Virus record (IMG/VR): IMGVR_UViG_3300026459_000010
Coordinates: 1-64,000 of that record
Length of the DNA: 64,000 nucleotides
Direction: 5' to 3' (one strand)
Source: a virus
The position numbers were made by a program, and so were the translations under genes. How positions within the stretch are numbered: the first letter of the stretch is position 1; the number at the start of each line of letters is the position of its first letter. Shown one piece after another: positions 51,474-57,710 of this stretch. Under the pieces are notes generated by a model that saw only the letters and a list, made by a program, of their open reading frames with translations, had not been told where the DNA came from and searched no databases.

Positions 51474-51908
51474 ATGCTAGAAAAAATCACCACCATCAAC
51501 GAAGAACTATTGAGCCTACTCAAAGACGATCCTGTGCGTCCAGAAATTCCTGCGGACTTTCGAGTTGACGAACACGGCAAGGTCTATGTACTCAAAGATG
51601 AAGAAAACCGTCCTTTGGCTGTGACCTGTGTTAAGTTTCTAGCAGACATTCCTAAGAATGTTGATGATCTAGCCAATCTAGCAGTAAACTCTACCACTGC
51701 TGTGTTCTATACCATTTGGAGCTATGCCGCAGGTGCAGGTCGTGAGTTGATCACACAAGCACAGGCAGACATCAAAGAAAACAGCCCCGAAGTCAAGACC
51801 TTTGTTACTCTAAGTCCAAAGACAGAAATGGCCCGACGTTTTCATCATAAAAACGGGGCCGAGACATTTAGGGAAAATGAAGATTCAGTGAACTATATGT
51901 ATCACTGA
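51474..51908 (+). CDS. GNAT-like hypothetical protein
   Basis: This 144-residue protein stands alone on the plus strand in the minus-strand early region. The middle and C terminus (PLAVTCVKFLADIPK, GAGRELITQAQADIKENSPEV, FVTLSPKTEMARRFHHKNGA) resemble an N-acetyltransferase fold, with the usual strand-helix end RRFHHKNGA.xF. The acetyl-CoA loop is not clear. A strong promoter TTGACA-N18-TATAAT ends 10 nt before the ATG. Confidence 0.55.
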   Translation: MLEKITTINEELLSLLKDDPVRPEIPADFRVDEHGKVYVLKDEENRPLAVTCVKFLADIPKNVDDLANLAVNSTTAVFYTIWSYAAGAGRELITQAQADIKENSPEVKTFVTLSPKTEMARRFHHKNGAETFRENEDSVNYMYH

Positions 51909-52108
51909 CCGGGCTTGTTGCCCACGGTGTAGATTTCTACTTCGCCCACCCAAGTTTCGCGACTGCGTGAACTTTGACGCTGAGCTAGATCTTGAGCGTG
52001 TTCTAGAGCCATATCATAGTTTGTGACGGTGGCTCCATCTAGAAATTGTTTTTGTATTCTGACACCTGTTCTAGTGTTACGTGCCATGATTTTATAGGCC
52101 TGTGGCAT
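51902..52108 (-). CDS. Small basic hypothetical protein
   Basis: This 68-residue protein reads PQAYKIMARNTRTGVRIQKQ and then a helical stretch (ALEHAQDLAQRQSSRSRETW) and VGEVEIYTVG. It is preceded by an ACAGGAGC ribosome site and a late-type GATAAATA further upstream. It converges with the GNAT-like gene (7-base overlap). No family is recognised. Confidence 0.6.
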   Translation of the reverse strand: MPQAYKIMARNTRTGVRIQKQFLDGATVTNYDMALEHAQDLAQRQSSRSRETWVGEVEIYTVGNKPGQ

Positions 52109-52126
52109 GATTGCTCCTGTTTCGAA

Positions 52127-52134
52127 TATTTATC
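52127..52134 (-). promoter_or_regulatory. Late box of the gene at 51902-52108
   Basis: GATAAATA on the minus strand, 18 nt before the ATG, with ACAGGAGC in between. Confidence 0.58.
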
Positions 52135-52141
52135 AAGATCG

Positions 52142-52195
52142 GCGAAGCCGCAGCGCAATTTTTTAGCGCGAAGCGCCAAGCGCAAGATTTTTTAG
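52142..52195 (+). repeat. Tandem GCGAAGC hairpin units each ending in a T6 tract
   Basis: Two similar units lie in a row, 52142-52166 and 52168-52195. Each begins GCGAAGC, continues with GCGCAA or its variant, and ends TTTTTTAG. Each contains a small GC-rich hairpin (GGC-GAA-GCC and GCGC-GAA-GCGC). On the plus strand they look like tandem terminators. On the minus strand they sit between two small genes. Confidence 0.6.
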
Positions 52196-52416
52196 TCGAA
52201 TAAGGTCAGCATAATTCTTGAGTGTTCAGGGTATTTGATCAACCATATACTAGAGTAACGAGCATCCCTAAACAAGAGCCACCAATCTGTAGGTATAGCA
52301 GAGTTATAAGCATCTGTGTGCGCATAACTACGAGGCCAATAGTGTACTAGATCCCGCCAGGATTGTAGTAGGTCCTCTTGCTCACGAACAAAAGGTTCAA
52401 GATACACTAGAAGCAT
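52192..52416 (-). CDS. Small hypothetical protein
   Basis: This 74-residue protein is rich in Trp and Tyr (LLQSWRDLVHYWPRSYAHTD, AIPTDWWLLFRDARYSSIWL). GTAAATA lies 6 nt before its ATG and there is no Shine-Dalgarno, so it seems to be a leaderless late gene. Its 3' end touches the tandem hairpin repeat. The family is unknown. Confidence 0.58.
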   Translation of the reverse strand: MLLVYLEPFVREQEDLLQSWRDLVHYWPRSYAHTDAYNSAIPTDWWLLFRDARYSSIWLIKYPEHSRIMLTLFD

Positions 52417-52422
52417 ATCTTG

Positions 52423-52429
52423 TATTTAC
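52423..52429 (-). promoter_or_regulatory. Late box of the gene at 52192-52416
   Basis: GTAAATA on the minus strand, 6 nt before the ATG, with no Shine-Dalgarno. Confidence 0.62.
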
Positions 52430-52433
52430 GACA

Positions 52434-52988
52434 TTATTCTTGTATTCTGTAGTTTAGGGTCAAAACCAAGCGATTTTCGTGATCTACGGGAGTAGTGCTG
52501 CTGTGAAAATGTTCGCCGTCAAAGTCCATCCAAAGGTTAGCCCTAGGCTGTTGACTAGCCAACAGAGTATACGCACCATCAAGTTGTTCTGTTTTCTCTG
52601 CGTAGATAGTAGTAGGGCCGTCAGCGGTAATAGGGTAATATATGCCCGTACGATGCGGTCCTTGAAAATCTTGATGCGGTGTATGCTCCACAGCATAGGG
52701 TGTACGAGTACAAAAGCCCAGTCTAACACGAGCAATTTCTGCTAGTCGTTCACCGTGATGATCACAGGCAGCTAAGAGTATCTGTAGACTAAGATCCCAT
52801 AAGGGACTAATGGGTTCTCCATTTTTATAGATCAAATGACTAAAGCTGCCTGCATACTGCATTTGATCTTTTTCACAGCTGGTCACGGGCATGTAGTACC
52901 AGTGTATGCCTAGATCCGTAAAACGTGATTGTGCATATTCAAATGTGCTGGGGCCTAATAAATTAGGTATTATTCTAGGTTCAGTCAT
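52434..52988 (-). CDS. 2OG-Fe(II) oxygenase-like protein 3
   Basis: This 184-residue protein has VEHTPHQDFQGPHRTGIYYP (His-x-Asp), YAEKTEQLDG and GEHFHSSTTPVDHENRLVLT (distal His, Arg). The order and spacing fit a small Fe(II)/2-oxoglutarate dioxygenase. It is the third such gene in the window and the most diverged. The start overlaps the preceding stop as ATGA. A run of four coupled minus-strand genes (53491 to 52434) suggests one transcript. Confidence 0.7.
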   Translation of the reverse strand: MTEPRIIPNLLGPSTFEYAQSRFTDLGIHWYYMPVTSCEKDQMQYAGSFSHLIYKNGEPISPLWDLSLQILLAACDHHGERLAEIARVRLGFCTRTPYAVEHTPHQDFQGPHRTGIYYPITADGPTTIYAEKTEQLDGAYTLLASQQPRANLWMDFDGEHFHSSTTPVDHENRLVLTLNYRIQE

Positions 52989-53182
52989 AGCGACTCCGTG
53001 AAAGTGGTTATGGGAAAAGCACTGGGAAATCTCAATAAAAACTCTAGGTGTAGACTAGAGTTTTCAACTAGGTGTACACGAGTACGATTAAGATGTATTT
53101 CGTGGCTGAGATTGTGTGCTTGTATAAATTCCGCAAACTTCAAAAAATCAGGATCCCGTGTGAGTACAGCGTATTCTATCAT
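52985..53182 (-). CDS. Small hypothetical protein coupled to the oxygenase
   Basis: This 65-residue protein has EYAVLTRDPDFLKFAEFIQA, HNLSHEIHLNRTRVHLVENS and FPITTFTESL, a small alpha/beta fold. It starts as ATGA over the previous stop and overlaps the oxygenase start in the same way. No family is recognised. Confidence 0.6.
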   Translation of the reverse strand: MIEYAVLTRDPDFLKFAEFIQAHNLSHEIHLNRTRVHLVENSSLHLEFLLRFPSAFPITTFTESL

Positions 53183-53343
53183 AGTTTAGGATGTATAACA
53201 GGATCGGGCTTGAACTCCCATGAGCTCTTTTGATTCAACAAGGGATCAGCGACAAATTCGGGCCTACGAGCAAGTATGGTCCATGGGTAAAATGGCAGAC
53301 TACTACGCCAATGTGGGCCAATATAATTATGTGAGTGTTGCAT
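53179..53343 (-). CDS. 54-residue hypothetical protein
   Basis: The frame reads MQHSHNYIGPHWRSSLPFYP and then WTILARRPEFVADPLLN, ending WEFKPDPVIHPKL. It is too short for usual cutoffs. However, its start lies within the end of the upstream small gene, and its stop forms an ATGA with the next gene. This coupling supports real translation. The function is unknown. Confidence 0.6.
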   Translation of the reverse strand: MQHSHNYIGPHWRSSLPFYPWTILARRPEFVADPLLNQKSSWEFKPDPVIHPKL

Positions 53344-53491
53344 AGGCTAGATAACAAATAACTAGAATTGTGCTGATAAAAATAACAAAACGTTGAAAAT
53401 CATACTGGTCTTCAGTGGGCACAGGATACCAACAATCGTCAGTGGCTGAGTACTCATAGAGTCGCCCGTTACGTTCAATTTGATCTTTCAT
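53327..53491 (-). CDS. 54-residue single-pass membrane protein
   Basis: The frame reads MKDQIERNGRLYEYSATDDC and WYPVPTEDQYD, then one hydrophobic helix (FVIFISTILVICYLAYATLT) at the C terminus. It has an N-out or N-in tail-anchored topology. GTAAATA ends exactly 5 nt before the ATG with no ribosome site, as for several virion genes. It heads the coupled minus-strand run that ends at 52434. Confidence 0.62.
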   Translation of the reverse strand: MKDQIERNGRLYEYSATDDCWYPVPTEDQYDFQRFVIFISTILVICYLAYATLT

Positions 53492-53496
53492 GAGTG

Positions 53497-53503
53497 TATT
53501 TAC
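53497..53503 (-). promoter_or_regulatory. Late box of the gene at 53327-53491
   Basis: GTAAATA on the minus strand, 5 nt (CACTC) before the ATG, with no Shine-Dalgarno. Confidence 0.65.
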
Positions 53504-53653
53504 AGCAAAATGGGTCTACAGGGGAAAAAATTGGCCGCGCAAAATTTTTAAGGGCAGTACTTTTCTTTTCAGGGTGGTGATTTGCTACCCCTTACTAGCT
53601 TGTTAGTACTTACTAACATATGTTACCCCTCACCACCGACCACCGACCGACCA

Positions 53654-53860
53654 TCAACACCGATCGGTCATACCAGGTCTCCTCACTCGGTCACCACCAC
53701 CACAGACTCTGAGGGCTTCATGCTGCCAATTTGGAATCTGTTCGTGAAGGTAACGACCTTGATCCTGCCTAGGATCCCACGCAGCATCACGTGGATCCCT
53801 AAAGGCTGTGCAGGCTGTTAAGCTAGCGGCTAGCAATACTATGAATAAGCGCACGAACAT
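53654..53860 (-). CDS. Small lipoprotein (candidate outer-membrane spanin or superinfection protein)
   Basis: This 68-residue protein begins MFVRLFIVLLAASLTAC, a signal sequence ending in a good lipobox (LTAC). The mature part has about 50 residues, charged and Cys-containing (RVCGGGDRVRRPGMTDRC). It overlaps the end of the gene at 53823 by 38 bases. Small phage lipoproteins are often outer spanins (Rz1) or receptor-blocking proteins. No partner inner spanin is recognised nearby, so the role is open. Confidence 0.62.
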   Translation of the reverse strand: MFVRLFIVLLAASLTACTAFRDPRDAAWDPRQDQGRYLHEQIPNWQHEALRVCGGGDRVRRPGMTDRC

Positions 53861-54050
53861 CTTCAGTGATCTCCATATGTTGGTCCATGACTGCTGCTAT
53901 CATTAGATCGTGTATGACCACAGCGTCCTTCTTATACTCTGCGGGCAGGTTATTGATCAAGCGTTGAACATCCTCTTGTGATTCACAGCTCCAGATCATG
54001 TCAGCGATCTGATACTGCTGGCGGGTCAGTCCGTGTAGTTGTATGCTCAT
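53823..54050 (-). CDS. Small helical hypothetical protein
   Basis: This 75-residue protein, IQLHGLTRQQYQIADMIWSC and EEDVQRLINNLPAEYKKDAV-like helices, resembles a small four-helix protein. I recall the same LT.QQ..IAD.IW.C....V...I..LP style in unassigned phage proteins. It overlaps the lipoprotein gene and lies 21 bases downstream of the SWIM gene, in the same early transcript. Confidence 0.62.
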   Translation of the reverse strand: MSIQLHGLTRQQYQIADMIWSCESQEDVQRLINNLPAEYKKDAVVIHDLMIAAVMDQHMEITEDVRALIHSIASR

Positions 54051-54071
54051 TGCATCAATACCTTTATCATG

Positions 54072-54383
54072 TTAGCCCAAGTGTTTGCAGGTACCTCTAA
54101 ATGTAAATCCTGGACAGGTACAGGTTTTCTCTGCGTCGTTGACTGAGTAGACTTGGCCTTTTGAGCCTTGGACAGATCTTGTGTCATTAGTTGCCTTTAC
54201 TTTGAATAAGTTGATGTTACCCTTAACGAACTGCCTACCACGCTTATCAAAGCCCTTGATACCGCTTTTGAAATAGACGGGCGTAGTTTCGTTGACCTTT
54301 ACATAGGCTACTAGGGTAGTACCGTCTAGTAGATATGTGTGCGCGGGGAACTGGCCCCCAGTTGTTTCAACTAGGGCTTCCAT
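54072..54383 (-). CDS. SWIM zinc-finger protein
   Basis: The probable start is the ATG at 54383 (103 residues). The body is beta-rich (THTYLLDGTTLVAYVKVNET, KGNINLFKVKATNDTRSV). The last residues, CTCPGFTFRGTCKHLG, fit the SWIM motif C-x-C-x(n)-C-x-H exactly. SWIM fingers bind DNA or proteins in MuDR-type and SWI2/SNF2-type proteins. Here the motif is at the very end of a small protein, which is unusual. Confidence 0.72.
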   Translation of the reverse strand: MEALVETTGGQFPAHTYLLDGTTLVAYVKVNETTPVYFKSGIKGFDKRGRQFVKGNINLFKVKATNDTRSVQGSKGQVYSVNDAEKTCTCPGFTFRGTCKHLG

Positions 54384-54384
54384 A

Positions 54385-54567
54385 TTAGTCCTCGGCTTGC
54401 CTAAGCATGAGCACACCACAGCCCATACAGCCTAGGCCAGTGATGGCCACTGCTAGACCTTGTAGAAGTTCTAGGTTAGAGATGCTGGCTTCTACACCAC
54501 CTGTGCCCAACATTGTGATTAGTAGTCCTACTACAAATACAAACATTGCCTGTGCTTGTGTAACCAT
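54385..54567 (-). CDS. 60-residue two-pass membrane protein
   Basis: Hydrophobic segments AMFVFVVGLLITMLGTGGVE and LLQGLAVAITGLGCMGCGVL surround a short loop, followed by MLRQAED. It has its own strong promoter (54600-54628) and a TAGGAGC site. It is the first gene of the transcript leading to the SWIM gene. It could modify the host membrane. No family is recognised. Confidence 0.62.
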   Translation of the reverse strand: MVTQAQAMFVFVVGLLITMLGTGGVEASISNLELLQGLAVAITGLGCMGCGVLMLRQAED

Positions 54568-54599
54568 TTTCTGCTCCTAGTTGTTTAGCGTATGTGTTA

Positions 54600-54628
54600 A
54601 TTGTATAGCCAAAGTGCCTGAGTGTCAA
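54600..54628 (-). promoter_or_regulatory. Early promoter before the 60-residue membrane protein
   Basis: TTGACA, 17 bases, TACAAT on the minus strand. It lies across the end of the gene at 54625-54849. Confidence 0.8.
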
Positions 54629-54849
54629 TCAAAATAACGAAATAACCCTGCGGCACACACGGCTATTCCTGCGAAGTTAACGATCATCTGTGGCTTATTT
54701 GCCACACGATACGACCACGCAAAATAGCATAGACCTCCCAGTAATCCTAAGAGGATATTCAGCGGATATCGCTCAGGAAAGAAGCTCATCACAATATACA
54801 TAGAGATCAGAGCGGCTGTGCCCAGCCATTGTAGGCCATGATTAATCAT
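54625..54849 (-). CDS. 74-residue membrane protein
   Basis: The start at 54849 (MINHGLQWLGTAALISMYIV) overlaps the stop of the preceding gene. Three hydrophobic segments follow (ISMYIVMSFF, ILLGLLGGLCYFAWSY, FAGIAVCAAGLFRYF). The longer frame from 55035 in the same phase is a shadow of the 82-residue gene. It is an early membrane protein without a recognised family. Confidence 0.6.
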   Translation of the reverse strand: MINHGLQWLGTAALISMYIVMSFFPERYPLNILLGLLGGLCYFAWSYRVANKPQMIVNFAGIAVCAAGLFRYFD

Positions 54850-55090
54850 AGTTCTTTTTGTCTCCATAACGCTCGTTGTAGTCGTAGCCTGCCAAGTATT
54901 CGGCCACGGATGCAGCATCGTTGACCGAGACTCGGCGGCCGGAATCGCCTCCCACTCCACCGTAGTGAGGTTGACGTGGACGGCCGTAGTAGGAATCTGC
55001 TGAGCCACGATCATACAAGCAACCATGGGTTCCACGGATGAACTGCCAACCCTTTAGGGCATTTACAACACGTTGTTTTTCTGTTATCAT
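54842..55090 (-). CDS. Early hypothetical protein, Gly/Tyr rich
   Basis: The start at 55090 follows GGAGCGTGAA, one of the GGAGCG leaders of this phage. The 82-residue protein reads ITEKQRVVNALKGWQFIRGT, a Gly/Tyr/Arg-rich centre (SADSYYGRPRQPHYGGVGGD) and a helical end. It has its own promoter (55114-55142). The function is unknown. Confidence 0.62.
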   Translation of the reverse strand: MITEKQRVVNALKGWQFIRGTHGCLYDRGSADSYYGRPRQPHYGGVGGDSGRRVSVNDAASVAEYLAGYDYNERYGDKKNYD

Positions 55091-55113
55091 TTCACGCTCC
55101 TTACTATACCTAT

Positions 55114-55142
55114 AGTATAGCACCAAAAGGCCCAAAGGTCAA
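55114..55142 (-). promoter_or_regulatory. Early promoter of the gene at 54842-55090
   Basis: TTGACC, 17 bases, TATACT on the minus strand, preceded by GG. The -10 flank TATAGG resembles that of the promoter at 59537-59565. Confidence 0.82.
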
Positions 55143-55159
55143 CCAAAAAGAAAGACCCT

Positions 55160-55399
55160 TTAGCTCTGCGGGTTATTCTTAACAAACTGCCACATCTTAA
55201 ACGCTTCCCCACGCAGACCCATTAAGATCCCTTCGTAGTCTGCATAGGAGCAGCAGGCCCAAGTGCTCTGAGGACGATAGATCCAGTCCTCATAGATTCG
55301 TTCTGTGTTGTGCTGCGTGACGATACTCTTGGCTGTACGGGCCAGCTTGTAATACTTTTGCATGTGCCCCGTACGAGCATCGTAGACTACCCATCCCAT
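55160..55399 (-). CDS. Small early protein
   Basis: The ATG at 55399 (MGWVVYDARTGHMQKYYKLA) overlaps the stop of the previous gene as TAATG, so the 79-residue product is preferred over the 108-codon frame. The sequence has RTAKSIVTQHNTERIYEDWI and CCSYADYEGILMGLR. It resembles small phage proteins that mimic binding surfaces, but has no recognised family. Confidence 0.6.
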   Translation of the reverse strand: MGWVVYDARTGHMQKYYKLARTAKSIVTQHNTERIYEDWIYRPQSTWACCSYADYEGILMGLRGEAFKMWQFVKNNPQS

Positions 55400-55635
55400 T
55401 AACAAACCTCTTTGAATACTCTGTAACCTCGACCCTGAAGCACACGGATCGCAGCCTGTACTTCTTGATGGTTCTTTTCTTCCCAATCCAACATCTCTTT
55501 GGCACCTTTGATAGTGTCTTCGTCGCAGGTGTTACCTGTAGCAAAGTGAGTGTAGAAGTAGTAGCGGCCTTCGTCACCCTGTACTGCCTGGATAGAGCCA
55601 ATGTTCTTGTAGATCTGTGTGTCTTTGCTTTTCAT
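55399..55635 (-). CDS. Small early protein
   Basis: Translation from the ATG at 55635 gives 78 residues (MKSKDTQIYKNIGSIQAVQG). It continues with RYYFYTHFATGNTCDEDTIK and helix KEMLDWEEKNHQEVQAAIRV, then LQGRGYRVFKEVC. It is coupled to the next gene by TAATG. The family is unknown. Confidence 0.6.
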   Translation of the reverse strand: MKSKDTQIYKNIGSIQAVQGDEGRYYFYTHFATGNTCDEDTIKGAKEMLDWEEKNHQEVQAAIRVLQGRGYRVFKEVC

Positions 55636-55651
55636 TTTAGGCTTTCTAGAA

Positions 55652-55834
55652 TTAGTTGATCTTTTCGTAGCTTGCTCGGAAGTAGCATTCGCTATCACCC
55701 GAGGCGTATTCTAGGCAGAACTGCTTGGCTTCTTCTTCTGTGTCAAAGAACACCACACCCATGTCCCTTTGACCATAGCCTCTTTCATACTCTGTGCATT
55801 GAACTCTGTATAGGCTTTTGACTTCTACTCTCAT
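55652..55834 (-). CDS. Small early protein
   Basis: The start at 55834 follows AGAAGGAGAAG (61-64 residues depending on the start chosen). The product reads RVEVKSLYRVQCTEYERGYG, QRDMGVVFFDTEEEAKQFC and SECYFRASYEK. It is the first gene after the promoter at 55859-55887. No family is recognised. Confidence 0.62.
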   Translation of the reverse strand: MRVEVKSLYRVQCTEYERGYGQRDMGVVFFDTEEEAKQFCLEYASGDSECYFRASYEKIN

Positions 55835-55858
55835 ACACTTCTCCTTCTGTGTAAGTGT

Positions 55859-55887
55859 ATTATATGTCCAAAGTGCCAAAAGGTCAA
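55859..55887 (-). promoter_or_regulatory. Early promoter of the gene at 55652-55834
   Basis: TTGACC, 17 bases, TATAAT on the minus strand. It lies between a terminator (55888-55916) and the gene start. Confidence 0.85.
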
Positions 55888-55916
55888 GAAAAAGCCCTAC
55901 GGAGTGTAGGGCTTTT
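55888..55916 (-). terminator. Terminator of the gene at 55922-56275
   Basis: AGCCCTAC/GTAGGGCT hairpin with an A run on the plus strand, giving a T tract on the minus-strand transcript. Confidence 0.82.
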
Positions 55917-55921
55917 GTTGT

Positions 55922-56275
55922 TTAAATTGCTTCAAAAGCCTTAAGGGCTTCTTGTGCGCTCTCGTCCAAATAGACAGCGTCCATAGCCCGTTGCTTCTCA
56001 GCGGCTACCAACTTGCGATATGCTTCCAGCTCTGCCTTTTTGGCTTCCATAGCAGGCCACTCCACGTCCGTAGGGTTGAGGTAAGGACCCGTATAGTCCA
56101 CCTTGTCTGCTTTAAGGGTAATCTCGCCGGATTTAATGCCCTCAAACACCATGCCCCAAGTAGGCTGTTCTGGACGGCCACTTGCGCCGTAAAGTTCTAC
56201 TGCTTTGGCCTGCACTTTTTCTTGTGCTACTTCGTTAAGACGACGGACAAAATACTCACGTGCTTGTGCTTCCAT
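55922..56275 (-). CDS. Early hypothetical protein, helical
   Basis: This 117-residue protein begins MEAQAREYFVRRLNEVAQEK and has a long C-terminal coiled segment (AMEAKKAELEAYRKLVAAEK). The ATG is preceded by TAGGAGCGAAAC, the GGAGCGAA leader. It has promoter 56307-56335 and terminator 55888-55916, so it is a complete monocistronic unit. I recognise no family. Confidence 0.65.
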   Translation of the reverse strand: MEAQAREYFVRRLNEVAQEKVQAKAVELYGASGRPEQPTWGMVFEGIKSGEITLKADKVDYTGPYLNPTDVEWPAMEAKKAELEAYRKLVAAEKQRAMDAVYLDESAQEALKAFEAI

Positions 56276-56306
56276 GTTTCGCTCCTAAGTTGTTTGTTGA
56301 GCTTGT

Positions 56307-56335
56307 ATTATATGCGATCTAGAGGCTGTTGTCAA
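56307..56335 (-). promoter_or_regulatory. Early promoter of the gene at 55922-56275
   Basis: GG then TTGACA, 17 bases, TATAAT on the minus strand. The leader ends TAGGAGCGAAAC before the ATG. Confidence 0.88.
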
Positions 56336-56354
56336 CCACTTTTTTGAATAACCC

Positions 56355-56906
56355 TTAGGCTGCTAGGGTTTCTTGTTGTGGAACCCAAAGCCCGTGATAG
56401 CCTTCTAAAAGCCCCGTATCTTCCCAACGGCCCGCACTTTCCTGCATGTTCAAGTAAGGATGCTTGCTCTCGACCAGCACGAAGTGATCCACGTAGCTCT
56501 TCTCAATGGTATGATAGTCTACAGGAATGTGTACGGTTACATGTCCCAGGGGACCTGGAATGGTTGCTTCAACCAGGGGAGCAAATGTAACATAGATCTC
56601 AACCGTGTGCCCTTGATCGATCTGCTGGCGCATGAAGTTCCATACGCAATAGGTCCTGGCGCTCATGCCCTTGGCAAAACCAGTGAAGTAGGCCCCTAAG
56701 GTTCCCTTGAGTCCGCCCTTGGCCTGTGAGCCGCCAATCTTCTTGATTTCACCGTTGACTACGATGAAGTAAACACGGCCAACTTCTTGTCGAAACAGCT
56801 CGCGAGTCATTGTGGGATCCAATTGGATGTCCAACTTGTCTGCGTGATCTGCCTTGCGGATGATCTGGCCTGCGCGGTATAGGTTCTGGAGTTCTGTAAT
56901 TTTCAT
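56355..56906 (-). CDS. GIY-YIG-like nuclease candidate
   Basis: This 183-residue protein has RVYFIVVNGEIKKIGGSQAK then GGLKGTLGAYF, which resembles the GIY-YIG fold (G-x-Y/F-x-I…K-I-G-x-S…). Later HTVEIYVTFAPLVEATIPGP and SYVDHFVLVESKHPYLN follow, where the Glu-Ser-Lys could be the metal end. The family is known in restriction and homing nucleases. The promoter ends 6 nt before the ATG, so the mRNA is predicted to be leaderless. Nuclease activity is only inferred. Confidence 0.5.
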   Translation of the reverse strand: MKITELQNLYRAGQIIRKADHADKLDIQLDPTMTRELFRQEVGRVYFIVVNGEIKKIGGSQAKGGLKGTLGAYFTGFAKGMSARTYCVWNFMRQQIDQGHTVEIYVTFAPLVEATIPGPLGHVTVHIPVDYHTIEKSYVDHFVLVESKHPYLNMQESAGRWEDTGLLEGYHGLWVPQQETLAA

Positions 56907-56912
56907 AACTCA

Positions 56913-56941
56913 ATTGTAAGCTCAAACCGCGGTCGTGTCAA
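56913..56941 (-). promoter_or_regulatory. Early promoter of the GIY-YIG-like gene
   Basis: GG then TTGACA, 17 bases, TACAAT on the minus strand. Only 6 bases separate the -10 from the ATG at 56906, which predicts a leaderless transcript. Confidence 0.82.
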
Positions 56942-57308
56942 CCGTTTTGGACTCCATGTATTCACGGCCCTCAACCACGATCAACCTTACATTCTTCATA
57001 CGCTGCGCCATGGCTTCGATCAGCTGCTCCTTGCTGTTGCCCTGCCCTAGGAACTGATCGTTGTCTTTACGAAACGCATAGAGTGTGTTACTATGCTTCT
57101 CAACTTTGATATCGATCTGATCCAGCTCGGGATCATCGGATGATTCTTCTTCTGATCGGTTAAGGAGTGCGAGTAGATCCTGCTGACTCACCCCAAGATC
57201 CTTCAGGATGCTGCGTAGTAGGTGCAGATGAAAGATCTTAGATGCCCACCAGCCTGAAAGTAGGCCAAGGCCGTAAAGGATGATCATGGTTACATCAAGG
57301 TCGCTCAT
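56922..57308 (-). CDS. Early single-pass membrane protein
   Basis: This 128-residue protein has an N-terminal membrane helix (MIILYGLGLLSGWWASKIFH), then a coiled segment (RSILKDLGVSQQDLLALLNR), an acidic linker and a small domain (IKVEKHSNTLYAFRKDNDQF and IEAMAQRMKNVRLIVVEGRE). It is coupled to the upstream gene at 57308. No family is recognised; the topology suggests action at the host inner membrane. Confidence 0.62.
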   Translation of the reverse strand: MSDLDVTMIILYGLGLLSGWWASKIFHLHLLRSILKDLGVSQQDLLALLNRSEEESSDDPELDQIDIKVEKHSNTLYAFRKDNDQFLGQGNSKEQLIEAMAQRMKNVRLIVVEGREYMESKTVDTTAV

Positions 57309-57634
57309 TAGGTTCTCCTGGGATTCAACAGGGCGGCTGCTTCCTTACGAAGTTTCCCTGCTCTTCGATACATTTCGTCTGCGGTTTCGCTGAGTTCTTC
57401 GCTTTTGAGCTGTTGCAGTTTGCCGCCCCCAAACTCGCGATCAATGTAGTATTCAGTTAGGTGGTTCTTGATCATTAGTGTTAGATCTGAACCGGAATCA
57501 CTGGGACAAATAAAGCGAACTGGACATCGCCCCCATCCACCGTATTCTAGGAACTCTGCGTAGTAGCGCCTATGATCTTTGTTATAAGCATCGAATGCTA
57601 CCAGAGGTCTTGCAAGGTATTCTAATTTGCTCAT
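57308..57634 (-). CDS. Early/late hypothetical protein
   Basis: The ATG at 57634 (MSKLEYLARPLVAFDAYNKD) is preceded by TTAAATA with a 5-nt gap, and further up by an early promoter (57674-57702). So this gene seems to carry both classes of signal. The 108-residue product has RYYAEFLEYGGWGRCPVRFI, a helical end and an RKEAAALLNPRRT tail. No family is recognised. Confidence 0.62.
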   Translation of the reverse strand: MSKLEYLARPLVAFDAYNKDHRRYYAEFLEYGGWGRCPVRFICPSDSGSDLTLMIKNHLTEYYIDREFGGGKLQQLKSEELSETADEMYRRAGKLRKEAAALLNPRRT

Positions 57635-57639
57635 GTGTG

Positions 57640-57646
57640 TATTTAA
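57640..57646 (-). promoter_or_regulatory. Late box of the gene at 57308-57634
   Basis: TTAAATA on the minus strand, 5 nt (CACAC) before the ATG. An early promoter lies further upstream. Confidence 0.55.
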
Positions 57647-57673
57647 GCTCCTGTGCTCCAATTCGTTAATACT

Positions 57674-57702
57674 ATTATATGATCAGTTAATCCAGTTGTC
57701 AA
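57674..57702 (-). promoter_or_regulatory. Early promoter of the gene at 57308-57634
   Basis: GG then TTGACA, 17 bases, TATAAT on the minus strand. A late box lies closer to the ATG (57640-57646). Confidence 0.85.
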
Positions 57703-57710
57703 CCGAAGTC

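Noticed and set aside
53582-53821. Plus-strand 79-codon frame
   Set aside because: Overlaps the minus-strand lipoprotein gene, which has a good lipobox; the plus frame shows no domain and no start signals.
55952-56347. Plus-strand frame over the gene at 55922-56275
   Set aside because: Complement of a minus-strand gene with promoter, ribosome site and terminator.
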